DNA of 64,000 nt from Trametopsis cervina (lineage: Eukaryota > Basidiomycota > Agaricomycetes > Polyporales > Irpicaceae): assembly GCA_022385755.1 (NCBI GenBank), contig MU278350.1:1444486-1508485 (forward strand). Reading direction: 5' to 3'. Shown in pieces: positions 1 through 10,160 of this stretch (positions are counted from its first letter, which is position 1; the number at the start of each line of letters is the position of its first letter). Both the position numbers and the translations under genes were made by a program. The notes under the pieces were generated by a model. The model searched no databases. It was not told the DNA's origin and saw only the letters and a list, made by a program, of their open reading frames with translations.

Positions 1-208
1 TACAGCTCGGAATATTAGCGCCCAGCCACTTATCGCTTGGTCGTGTTTGGACTACCACACGACCGCCCCGACCTTCAAGACATCCCCGACGTCGCTGCCG
101 CCGACGAGGACAGGCCCAAAGACGAAAAAGGTCATTATTTCGCGTCTCTTCCGAACCCCATCACAATTATCCTGACGGCTTCTTGACCACTTCTCTTCCA
201 ACTTCAGC

Positions 209-1193
209 ATGAAGATCAATATCGCTAGTGAGTAACACCGTGTACTATATGAAAGATGATTCTTAATGCGATGAAACGACAGACCCCGCAACAGGGGCCC
301 AAAAGCTCATTGACTTTGACCAGGAGAGACAATAGTGCGTTCAATGTGCATGATCAACTGGGATGCAGTCTGACCGCAAGATCCTAGTCGTGTCTTCTAC
401 GACAAGAAGATCGCAGCTGAGGTCCCGGCTGACAGTCTCGGGGACGAATGGAAGGGCTACATTTTCCGCATCACTGGCGGTAACGACAAGCAGGGATTCC
501 CGATGAAGCAGGGTGTCCTTGTACCATACCGTGTCCGTCTGCTTTTGGCCGACGGCCACTCTTGCTACCGTACCCGCCGCACCGGTGAGCGCAAGCGCAA
601 GTCCGTTCGTGGCTGCATAGTCGGCCCCGATATTGCTGTCCTCTCCGTGGTTATCGTCAAGCAGGGCGACAACGACATCCCCGGGCTGACGGATACCGTT
701 CTCCCCAAGCGTCTCGGTCCCAAGCGGGCCTCCAAGATCAGACGCTTCTTCAACTTGACCAAGGATGACGATGTCAGGAAATACGTTGTCCGACGAGAGG
801 TTAAGAGCGCGAAGAAGGAGGACGCGAAGCCTTACACCAAGGCGTATGTGTATTCTTCCCTACTGTGTATCTGTGTGACTTATGTTGTGGTTAGTCCCAA
901 AATCCAGAGACTGGTCACCCCCCTCCGTCTCCAGCGCCGCCGTCACCTTCGTTCCCTCAAGCGCCGCCGGATCGACCACCAGAAGGAGCAGAAGGCCGAG
1001 TACGAGTACGTATCGCCAGTTTATGACTGGGATTACGGATACTTACTGTCTAATTCGCTACAGGACTCTGCTTGCCAAGCGTGTCGCAGAGAAGAAGGAG
1101 AAGGCTGCGACAATCAAGGCGGCACACAAGAAGTGAGTGACGCGTATCATGTTTTTTTTGCCGGCATTCTAACTCGTCTCCAGGACCGCATAA
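209..1193 (+). CDS. RPS6: 40S ribosomal protein S6 (eS6)
   Basis: Structural protein of the small ribosomal subunit. The spliced product is about 240 residues and collinear with fungal eS6: [15 protein letters not shown] start, the [15 protein letters not shown] block, the [14 protein letters not shown] block, then [17 protein letters not shown] and [10 protein letters not shown] see five introns: after ATCGCTA near 227, after the ERQ(Y) codon (acceptor TCCTAG near 389), at about 846-894, at about 1007-1062 and at about 1133-1183. The last exon adds only three residues. The start ATG opens the conserved MKxNI motif, so it is secure. Oddity: the C terminus reads [13 protein letters not shown] and lacks the RRxSS phospho-site tail of yeast and animal S6. 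Function is certain; the small last exon is inferred from frame. Confidence 0.96.
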
Positions 1194-1766
1194 AATTCCT
1201 GTTGGGTCTTTGTTGTCTGCCTTGCTGTGTATGGTTTACATATAGTCATGTCACCTGTCCCTCCATCTACTCTGACGCTCTTCGCAATTCTATGCATTGA
1301 CTATGATCATGTTGCGATAGCTGTGCAGTCCATTGAGAGATATCCGGTAGTTATATGCGTATGAGCTCCATTGGACACAGCCTACTATTATCTCACGGAG
1401 AATTTAGCTGACCCATTCCCTCATCTAGCACACCCGATCTCGAGCATCTAATCATTCTCATCAAGTTCGGAGAGTGCTTGTTCAGCCATGGGGAACTCTG
1501 TCCGTGTGAGCGTTCTAGTTCCGTGGAGTGCCGGAGCGTTCACCGCCTCAGCACCCACTGCGCCGCTTGATCTGTGGTTTTCCCCCCTCGGTTACTGGAG
1601 CACTGGAGTCGCATGCATCACACGGCATCCTTCGTGAATATGTGGGCAATCTGGTGCTGACAACGCGATATTCTGGTGGCAGTGCCCAGTGTTCGTTATA
1701 AGGGAGGTGACCGCTCGTATTGTATGCTACTTACGAGCCGTGTAGCAAGAACAACACACAGAAGAT
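1194..1766 (+). other. Intergenic, RPS6 to Gly-rich gene 1
   Basis: No gene seen. It holds the RPS6 3' UTR and the promoter of the glycine-rich gene. A TATA-like TATAAGG lies at about 1697-1703, some 65 bases before the next start codon. Confidence 0.6.
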
Positions 1767-3166
1767 ATGCGCGTTACGCTCACGAATAACAAGAGTACCT
1801 ATCGCAGAGCCGGTGCCGTCGGCGGCGGTGGTGGCGGAGGAGGTGGTGGTGGAGGGGGTGGCGGTAGTCGGGGTGGAGGAAGCGGCGGCGGAGGAGGAGC
1901 AGGAGCAGGAGGAGGAGCAGGAGGTGGTGGTGGTGGTAGCAAGGGTGGTGGAAGCAGTGGAAGTGGGACTGGAAGTAGTGGAAGTGGTAGTGGAGGATCA
2001 GGTAGTAAAGGTGGTAGTGGAAGTCCCGGAAGTGGCAGTGGTGGGTCGGGTAGTAAAGGTGGTAGTGGACCAGGCAGTAAAGGCGGTGCCGGAGGTGGTG
2101 GAGGAGGTAGTGGCACTGGGGGGAGTAGTAGTAGTGGAGGAGGGGGAGGTCAAGGTAGCACTGGAGGAGGAGGCCAAGGTAGCCCCGGAGGAGGCAGAGG
2201 TAGTACAGGAGGCAGCGGTGCGAGCGGGAATGGTGCGAGCGTCCCCAGAGGACCAAGCATACCTCTCGTCGGATCCACAGGCGGCCATAGCCAGACCGTG
2301 TCAGCATACGGAGGCGGCGGTGGCAGGATATCTACCATTCCTACCGGACAAGCGTTCGCTGGTCGCTCCGTTGGAGGGGGAACGCGCGATCAGGTGTATG
2401 GCACACGGTGAGCCTGCTCTCTAGTTATCTGTGCCTTGGTGTAATTCTGACCTATGAGCACAGGACGTATGGCAGCGGATATCCCGGCGTGAGTGGCCGT
2501 CGTGGCGTGTCGGGCTTAGGTTTCCCTTTCACGTTTTGGCCCGTCGTCTGGGGAGGGTCAGCTGGGATTGGTGCAGCATACTTACTTGATCCCGAGGTAA
2601 GGCTATCCTACACGGTTCTCGAATACCCTATTCATTAACACCGCCTCCAGTTTGGCAATCCGAGTAATTCCAGTCGACCGGGCGGGCCGATGGTGGAGGG
2701 CACCTTCAAGAACACCGACTCGAATAACACCTTTCACGTCATTGCAGACAGCACCACCGTGAACTCTCTTATCAACTCAGTCACGAACAACTGCTCCGCC
2801 TTGAACACAAATGTAGCGAGTCCTGTTCTTGTGAACAACTCCGATCCCTCATCTCCCCGTCCTGAACAAGCTGTCCAATATTACCGCGCAAGCAGTGTGG
2901 TCCTGACGCTAGACGGGTACAACAACACCGCTGCGCTATCCGACAACGCGTCCCTGCCAGATACGCCGCTTCCGACGTGGGTGAATCAGCCGTTCCTTGA
3001 CTGTCTGAACCAGACCATTGGTGCGGCCGTACCGCTCGTTGACAATGACTTCTCCGGCCCCGCTGCTAACGGTGCACATTCTCTCGCGGGGACATATTTG
3101 GACACTCCAGGCGTAGCCCTCTTCACACTGCTTTGGATTGTGCTATTCTGCCATCTCGTGAAGTGA
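1767..3166 (+). CDS. Gly-rich membrane glycoprotein, copy 1
   Basis: Unknown function; basidiomycete-type hypothetical protein. Three exons (1767-2407, 2464-2596, 2651-3166). The N-terminal ~150 residues are almost pure Gly/Ser with scattered Lys. Next comes a conserved block ending in GxRDQVYGTRTYGSGYPG, then a hydrophobic aromatic stretch (GLGFPFTFWPVVWGG), and then a region with at least seven N-glycosylation sequons (NSS, NNT, NCS, NNS, NNT, NAS, NQT) and two cysteines. The product ends in a hydrophobic tail (VALFTLLWIVLF) followed by CHLVK. There is no N-terminal signal peptide. My inference is a cytosolic Gly-rich arm, an internal anchor, a glycosylated outer or luminal domain and a C-terminal anchor; a GPI signal is the alternative reading of the tail. 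The paralogue at 3880-4909 starts at the matching YRR-Gly position, which supports this start. Confidence 0.85.
1824..2230 (+). repeat. Low-complexity (GGN)n Gly/Ser coding tract
   Basis: Compositionally biased GGT/GGA/GGC/AGT codon run encoding the Gly/Ser arm of copy 1. It opens long shadow reading frames in the other phases (Val/Glu-rich in one, Pro-rich on the minus strand), which are not genes. Such tracts are prone to length change by slippage. Confidence 0.85.
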
Positions 3167-3879
3167 GGTTGGGAGCGGTCTATTATCCATGTATGTTCCT
3201 ATCTACTCTTCGACGTTCTCTGCTCTTTACCAAATACATTGAAAGGACAGCATCGCCGAACGTGTGTGGACAGCTGACAGCTGGTAAACATATCTGCAGG
3301 TGGGCGGTCCCAGGGCGTGTACAGCCTTGTTTGCCTCGGCAGAACGGCATTCTAACTTTCTATAAATCCTACTTTCCGCCCAGGTCATTGTGGTGCACTT
3401 CGTAGCATTTTGTAGCCACTTATGTGGGCGTTTCTGCCAATGCTATACTACGTAATGATCAGCTATGTTTGGAATGCAGTATAGATGGCAAGCTCGACTG
3501 GGTTCGATGTATCCTACAATCCTTAAAGTGCCACTATATTGTACACAGCCTCGCCCGGTGTTAGTTTGGTTTTGTGGTTTCTCCGTTCCCGACTCGCCGT
3601 TCAATACAGTAGAGGTCCTTCGTCACGCTGGCCAGAGCGCTAACTCTGAGGGGGCGGTGCGTATCTCTTTCCAGACTTTCCACATTACGGTAGTACAAAC
3701 CATGGCCATAGGTAGAATGCCGTGGCCTAATCCTACGCCTTACGGCAATTCACAGCCTTCAGGGCTGGGAATGAATGGACAATCACGGTATTAAAGAAGG
3801 AAGGAGGAAGCAACACTCGTGTTAGCGCTCACACTAAATCCCCGCGAGTGAACACACAAACGGACTCTCTCGACACGAC
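3167..3879 (+). other. Intergenic between Gly-rich paralogues
   Basis: No gene recognised. The downstream end carries an AT-rich TATTAAAG at about 3789-3796, roughly 90 bases before the copy 2 start, which may be its core promoter. Confidence 0.55.
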
Positions 3880-4909
3880 ATGTACGTTCCATTCTTCACA
3901 CCAAGCAGGAAAACACTCTATCGCCGGAAAGGCGGAGGCGGTAAAGGCGGCGGTAAAAGTGGTGGTGGTGGTGGTGGTGGCGGAGGGGATGTCGGGGGAG
4001 GGAGCGGTTCTATTGGCTCAAGAGGATCAAGCGTACCACTGAGTGGCTCAACTGGAGGTCGTAGCTCGACCGTGACAGCATATGGAGGCGGCGGGGGCAG
4101 AGCATCTACCATTCCGTCCGGTCAAGCGTTTGCAGGCCGTTCTGCTGGAGGAGGGACGCGCGACCAGGTGTATGGCACGAGGTGAGACTGGCCCCTAACT
4201 GTGCACGATTACTTTTCTCTGACTGCATGAGCGCAGCACGTATGGGAGCGGCTACCCTGGTGTGGCCAGTCGAGGCGTGTCAGGCTTAGGCTTCCCCTTT
4301 TTCTTCTGGCCAGTCGTCTGGGGCGGCGGGTTTGGGTACGGGGCTGCTTACTTGCACACCCACGAGGTAATGATGAAAAGACCTATGATTGCTACATTCG
4401 TTGACATATTGCTTGCGTCACAGTATGGTGATGCGAATAATTCAAGTCGACCGGGCGGACCAATGATGGAAACGACATTCCAAGATCGCAACTCGAATAA
4501 CACATTTCATCTTCTCGCCGATAACACGACCGTACTCTCCCTCATCGGATCAGTTACTAACAACTGCTCACTCGGAAATGCAACTGCCCTGACGACTATA
4601 CCCGTAAACAGCTCCGACCCGTCATCACCACGGCCTGAGCAAGCGGTCGAGTATTACCGCGCAAGCAGCGTTGTGCTGACGCTCGACGGATACAACAACA
4701 CCGCTGCGCTCACGAACGACACATCAGTACCTAACACACCTCTGCCTCCGTGGATAGATCAGTCCTTCCTCAACTGTCTCAATCAGACTATCGGCGCAGC
4801 CGTGCCACTGGTTGACGGAGCCCTCCCATTCGGTCTACATTTGAACACGCCAGGAGTCGGCCTCTTGGGTCTGATATGGATAGCTGTATTCTCACATCTC
4901 GTATCATAA
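3880..4909 (+). CDS. Gly-rich membrane glycoprotein, copy 2
   Basis: Tandem paralogue of the preceding gene with the same three-exon plan and identical intron phases (introns after GGCACGAG near 4182 and after CACGAG near 4366). The Gly-rich arm is much shorter here (about 30 residues) and Lys-containing. The aromatic stretch GLGFPFFFWPVVWGGG, the SSRPGGPMME motif, the PRPEQAVEYYRASSVVLTL motif, the LDGYNNTAAL motif and the NCLNQTIGAAVPLVD motif are all kept. So are the two cysteines, most of the sequons and the hydrophobic C-terminal tail (GLLGLIWIAVFSHLVS). Function is unknown. Conservation of the sequon-rich domain with free drift in arm length suggests the outer domain is what is selected. 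Confidence 0.85.
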
Positions 4910-6123
4910 ACCCTTGGGGTGTTCTATCTTTTGGGCTCTTTTCCGACTTTTCTTTACCCTCGAACCTTCCACCACTATGATGATAATGCCTGTTCACGAT
5001 ACACGTACCAATCCTGGGTTAGTTGAGTTGTTTCATTCCTAGCGGCCTCGAGGTGCGTGTCAATCCTTCTTAATGCCTCGATCGACATTCTAACTTCCTC
5101 CGTGGCCCTCAGCTAATGTTGCCGGGTTACCTTAATCTCTCAAGTACTTGTATGTAGTCCCAAGTGAATAACCCGCCAGAACTTTCTCCGGCGAGAGTTT
5201 ATCGATCGCGTCTGATCACTGCGGGACACGCCTCGGGGCGCACGAAGACAGCAGCGTCGATCACCCGAAACAGGTGCATGGCTGTCTCTGGTTCTCGTGC
5301 TTTTCTGGCTGTGAGTGGCCCCTACGAGCTTGTTGATACGTTCCGCAGCATGGCTCGGGAAGAAAAAACTCTTCAACGACTTCGTCCAGGAGTCCAGTCA
5401 CTCAAGGTGCATCAAACCATTCAGATAGACTGATGCGGTGCTGATATATACCGCCCGAAGCATACGAGGTTTCTGGTTTGATGATGCGCAATCAAGGTTC
5501 GTCAGAGATAAGTCCTGCCCACGTCTCGGAGCTAATGAAAGCAAGGGTGTGCGCAGAACTCGTTTGCTACTCGTGTTCTGGCTACCGCGAGTGAACGTTC
5601 AATGAACGCATCAAGTTAAGTTCTATCTCAGTATATTGAGATAGCTGTGCAGGTGTGATACAGATGCAGGGTCTCATAACAGAGGCCTTTGGTTCGAGGG
5701 TCTGCCTGCATGTGCGTTCTGTCCGGAATACTGACGCATCTGGCAGCGTACAACGTGCAGGGGCCAAGTATAGCACCTCTGCCAGTAATTTCAGGTAACG
5801 TCTGCAGAGAAACGCCTACCAAGTTCCGCAACTAGCTCAGAGCTGGCAGTGCTATCGGCGCCGCACTTGTCAGAGTGTCGCCAAGCTAGTATGGCCGCAC
5901 TTGTGCGGAGTTGGTCTGGTATGTAACCAGAGTACACCGATGATATCAGTACCGCAATGTCTACGATCCTAACAGCGCATAGCTCTCACAAGCAAATTCC
6001 AAGCTGAGGTCCTACCAACCCACGCATCGCAATCGCACGTTTGCAGAAATACACGCGTCAGTGCGGTCTGAGAGTCTCGACATTGGGACAATGTGAAAGT
6101 TACGAGCTCCTCAACCGACCGGA

Positions 6124-6150
6124 TCTGATCAAAAAAGCGTTTTGATCAGA
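6124..6150. repeat. Perfect 11-bp inverted repeat
   Basis: TCTGATCAAAA (6124-6134), a 5-base spacer, then TTTTGATCAGA (6140-6150). It sits about 400 bases before the MIOX start. It could be a dimeric regulator site or a hairpin; nothing decides between them. Confidence 0.7.
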
Positions 6151-6455
6151 GCCAAATCGTTGGAATTTGGAAATGAAAGCAGGGATCTGGCGATTTCATG
6201 GGCGACTTTGCAGCGAGAACAGCCGCCAATCCGGTTCAGATTTCCTCATCCACCCACACGCAGCCGAGACTGCATAAGCATGTCATGTTTCGATGGAGCG
6301 ACAATGCGGCGTAGCCAACCCAACCCTACAACAATCCCCCCTCTTCTTCGCCGGCTCGTGCAAACATCATCACCGAGCTAAGTAGCCGAGCGGCTGGATC
6401 ATCTCAAATCTTCCACTGCAGTAAACGATTTTTCCAATAATTCGACGGTACCTGC

Positions 6456-6462
6456 TATATAA
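6456..6462 (+). promoter_or_regulatory. TATA box of MIOX
   Basis: TATATAA lies about 85 bases before the ATG at 6546, at a usual distance for a fungal TATA-driven gene. Confidence 0.6.
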
Positions 6463-6545
6463 CCCGCCACCTCTCGGTGTTCCACTTTCCTCACCAACAA
6501 CTACATTCACCCAACTACCCCACCTACCAGCGAACCACTGCAAAC

Positions 6546-7994
6546 ATGATATTCACTGAATCCAACGCTGCCTTCGAGGTTGTCTCCGACGCCATCGACG
6601 AAGGTGAGTGTAACCCTTGTCCGCATATGACTCCAGTCGCTCACCATTCTCTTATCGTGCTAGTAAACAAGCTCAAGGGCACTACCAGCAAAGCATGGGA
6701 CGAAGAATCTGCTTTCGACGCCAACAAGGACAAGGCCAAGTTCCGCCAGTACGAAGAGGCATGTGATCGCGTTAAGCAATTCTACAAGGAGCAGCACGGT
6801 TCGTACACTGCATCCTGCCCGCTCATACCCATGTTGATAACCTTTGTTCATATACAGAGAAGCAAACTGTAGAGTTCAACCTGAAGATCCGTGCCAACTT
6901 CAAGAAAACAGTCCACGCGAGAATGGGTACGCTTCATCTCGTGATCCTCATCGTTTACTTTCCCTCACCGTGCGGTCCGGGTTCTTAGGCATCTGGGAGG
7001 CGATGGAAATGCTGAACACACTTGTGGACGACTCTGACCCAGACGTGCGTGTCTACCATGATTTGCCTCTCGCCACACGATCGCTGAAACATTCACGGAT
7101 CTTCACAGACGAGTGTATCTCAGATTGAGCACCTGCTTCAGACAGCCGAAGCTATCCGCAGAGACGGCAAACCGGAGTGGATGCAGGTCAGTCGGCTCTG
7201 ATTGCCGGAGTTGCGAGCCCCTCGCTGATCCCTCGTGTTGCGAAACCCTTCCAGGTTGCCGGTTTGGTTCACGATCTCGGAAAGCTGTTGTACCTGTTCG
7301 GCTCAGAGTGAGTCCATAATCCCTCTTTCCTGAGCGTTATTGAATGCTGACTGCGCGTTGCAGAGGGCAATGGGACGTCGTAGGGGTATGTCTCGAATCG
7401 GTTCAAACCATTGGTTTGCGTTGTACTAATGGGACATCGCAGGACACTTTCGTCGTCGGATGCAAGTTCTCAGACAAGATTATCTACCCCGACACGTTCG
7501 AAGGCAACCCTGATTCAAAGGACCCGGTCTACTCCACTGAGTACGGCGTGTATCAGCCACACTGCGGCCTGGAAAACGTGATGCTCTCGTGGGGTCACGA
7601 CGAGGTGAGGAGGCTGCGATCACATCTCGATTCCCCGTATTAACTCCAGCTCGATCGTATAGTACCTGTACCATGTCCTCAAGAACCAGAGCAGCCTTCC
7701 CGAAGATGCCCTTCACATGATACGCTACCACAGCTTCTACCCGTGCGTACTTTCGTCTTTTCCTCGGCTTGTTTGTCCCTTGCTCATCCGGCCTGGGCTC
7801 TGTACAGATGGCATCGCGAGAATGCATACCAGCACCTGACGAATGCGAGTGATCAGCGCGCTCTGGACGCCGTCCGTGCATTCAACCCATATGACCTGTA
7901 CAGCAAGAGCGATGAACCCGTCCAACCGGAGAAGCTGCGGCCTTACTACCAGGGCCTCATATCGAAGTTCTTCCCGGACGTTCTCGAGTGGTGA
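6546..7994 (+). CDS. MIOX: Inositol oxygenase (myo-inositol to D-glucuronate)
   Basis: Non-heme di-iron enzyme that cleaves myo-inositol with O2 to glucuronate, the entry step of inositol catabolism; cytosolic. Spliced from about eight exons. The HD-domain ligands are visible: [16 protein letters not shown], the [19 protein letters not shown] motif, [13 protein letters not shown] and the C-terminal [13 protein letters not shown] with the [11 protein letters not shown] ending typical of the family. The N terminus ([19 protein letters not shown]) is followed by the family block beginning [15 protein letters not shown]. Length is about 310 residues, normal for MIOX. A TATA box precedes it. No other inositol or uronate gene is adjacent. 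Confidence 0.95.
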
Positions 7995-8748
7995 ACTCCG
8001 TTCCGCTGCAGGGGATTATTCCCACATAGCACAGATACTTGCATTTTCCCTTTTCTTCCTAATTTAAGTTTCGGATTTCTCTTTACCAGCATAACATGTA
8101 TTTCTAGCCATTATCAATCCTTTTCTCGGTTACATTATCCTTACCATCTCTTCACCGGTCGGACAGAGAGTTGACCAGCTCCAATCTCGTCCGCTCACGA
8201 GTGAACTTAAGGATCCCGTCAATCCCGACTGCCGGCCCGCGGACGAACATACATAAATGCTGTAAACAAAGGTAAATAACGCGTACATATTCCTCGACGG
8301 ACACCACATCGAAGACACGATGAATGATTGGCTGTAACTGGCAGCGACTAGCTCAACCACCTAGCAGCCATCAGCGCGCTGATGTAGGTTAACAGTTGAG
8401 TGAACCTGTCTAAAGTCGAAGCGCGGGAGCCAAGCTCATAACTTTGAATGATCAACGTTTAGTGGGTCGGTAGATGCATAGCACCTACGACAGGTGAGAT
8501 TTTCTCTTGCTTCATGTTTACCGTCCCTAATACTGATGTGCCGCAGAGGCCGGGAGAGCGGAGGGCCACAGGCCGCTGGCTGTCGTGCATCCCGGCATCA
8601 TGTTCTTGGCAAAGGATGGGTCGTACGTGAAAGGCGCTCAATCCACTCTACCTCGAATGGCTCGTGCTATAAATACGATGCACCAAAATCGAGTTCAGCA
8701 TAGTCTTCACATTCCAGCTCTCTTTCTACTCTATTTGATCTGTTTATC
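7995..8748. other. Intergenic, MIOX to crystallin-like gene A
   Basis: No gene seen. It includes the MIOX 3' UTR and the promoter of the secreted protein at 8749, with a TATA box at 8668-8675. Confidence 0.55.
8668..8675 (+). promoter_or_regulatory. TATA box of crystallin-like gene A
   Basis: TATAAATA lies about 75 bases before the ATG at 8749. Confidence 0.6.
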
Positions 8749-9438
8749 ATGCGCTCCTTCAGTATCGTCGCCGTTGCTACCACGCTCATTAATTTGGTTT
8801 CTGCTTCAGCCATCTTGGCCCGCGAAGAAAAGGCTTTGGACTGGAAGCACAGTATTGGATGGCACGGTAGCGTTCTTCCTGCTGACGCCATTGGCACCGT
8901 GACCAGTGTCTCCTCGAACGAGACTCACATTGAGGTACATATAATATTTTTATTGTTATTTCTGCATCTCATTACTTCGGTCCTATCTTGCAGAAGCGCA
9001 CCATTGGCGGCGTATACATCTGCACTGATATCCACTGGGGAGGTCGCTGTGGATACGCCGTGCAGCAGCTCGGGGCGTGCATCAGCCTTGGTAGCGACTG
9101 GAATCACCAGATATCGAGCTTCGGCCCAGACGACTGCACTACTTGCCAGACCTTCGCGTAAGCCGTCTGGAAATGTCACTCTTTGATGTGTGATCTCATA
9201 ACCATGCCCTCGTGTAGGTCGTCTGACTGCAGTGCTCACGAGTCGTTGACTAGCGGGAATAACTGGTGGATCAGTTACCCCGGTGATGCTACTGGTGGGT
9301 CGTGGAATGACAAGATTTCTAGCTTCAGGTGCACCGCTTAGTGAGTCTATTGCTCACCGTACGCGATCACGCCATGTTGATTTTAACTGTGCGTTTGATA
9401 GCTGCAATACTTTCGGTCAGGCCAAGCGCGGCCACTAG
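8749..9438 (+). CDS. Secreted beta/gamma-crystallin-like protein A
   Basis: Prepro-protein of 169 residues from four exons (8749-8934, 8994-9157, 9218-9340, 9402-9438). It has a signal peptide (residues 1 to about 20, ending SASA), then a short propeptide with the family motif DWKHSIGWHGSVLPADAIG. A Lys-Arg at about residues 63-64 looks like a Kex2 site and opens exon 2. The mature part begins TIGGVYICTDIHWGGRCGYAVQ. It has two Greek-key-like halves, each ending in a W-N-x-x-I-S-S-F motif (WNHQISSF, WNDKISSF). NDKISS fits the (N/D)(N/D)xx(S/T)S calcium-binding consensus of beta/gamma-crystallins. About ten cysteines suggest disulfides. Two paralogues lie at 15599-16291 and 16953-17639. Fold assignment is inference; biological role is unknown. 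Confidence 0.85.
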
Positions 9439-10160
9439 TGTGAGATCATTATTCCTTCCACACCAGATGTCTTTCCTCCAGTTACGTATCGCGAATATTT
9501 ACACTCTCCGTGGTGGGAATACTACGTTATTTCTGCTATATACGTGTGTTATGTGACTACGTCAGCAAAATATGGGAGGTGCGTATGCGAACCACCTACA
9601 GCCGTGCGATGCTACAGGGTGTTGATGATAAAGTATTCTGCATTTCTTGATACCAACGGATGACTGTAAGATATGTATTAAGATACAGATGCCTCAATCG
9701 GCGAAAGTTGAGTCATAATGAAACGAGTGTACCAAACATGTGATGTGCGTATTGCCGATTCAGATTGTTGCCAGTAAGGAGTATGCGCCGATAATGGTCT
9801 CTTCTCAGTTGCGTGTGGGGCCACGACATTCCGCGGGCAATTCAACTGATTTTTGAGCGCAAAATACCTTGATGTGACTCATGTCTTCTGCATTGATTCC
9901 TTTACTCACAGAACAAGCCTTGAGCGGCTACCAACTTTCTCACTTGCCTTATGTGTATCGTCGCTTCTTGCCGAAGAGAAGCTCTGTAGATTATGGGCGT
10001 CTGTCCTGCATCGATTGGATCCCCCCGAGTCAGACATACAAATAAAATATTCGCACTGGCTTCTCCTCTCATCCTCACTCTTCGACGCCTCCGTCCCCCT
10101 GGTCGTGCGCTCTACTATAAGACACCAACACAAGTTGCGCACTCGTATAAGCTTCGACGA
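9439..10160. other. Intergenic before arginyl-tRNA synthetase
   Basis: No gene supported; the open frames overlapping 9853-10212 have no motif and run into the tRNA-synthetase promoter and start. Confidence 0.55.

Larger units (their letters stand above)
4910..6545. other. 1.6 kb intergenic
   Basis: Only short open frames without family motifs are present; I support no gene here. The 3' part is the promoter of the inositol oxygenase gene and holds an 11-base inverted repeat at 6124-6150 and a TATA box at 6456-6462. Confidence 0.55.

Noticed and set aside
1720..2424. Val/Glu-rich and Pro-rich long open frames over the Gly-rich tract (both strands)
   Set aside because: They are phase shadows of the GGN codon repeat; only the Gly/Ser frame splices into the conserved downstream domain shared with the paralogue.
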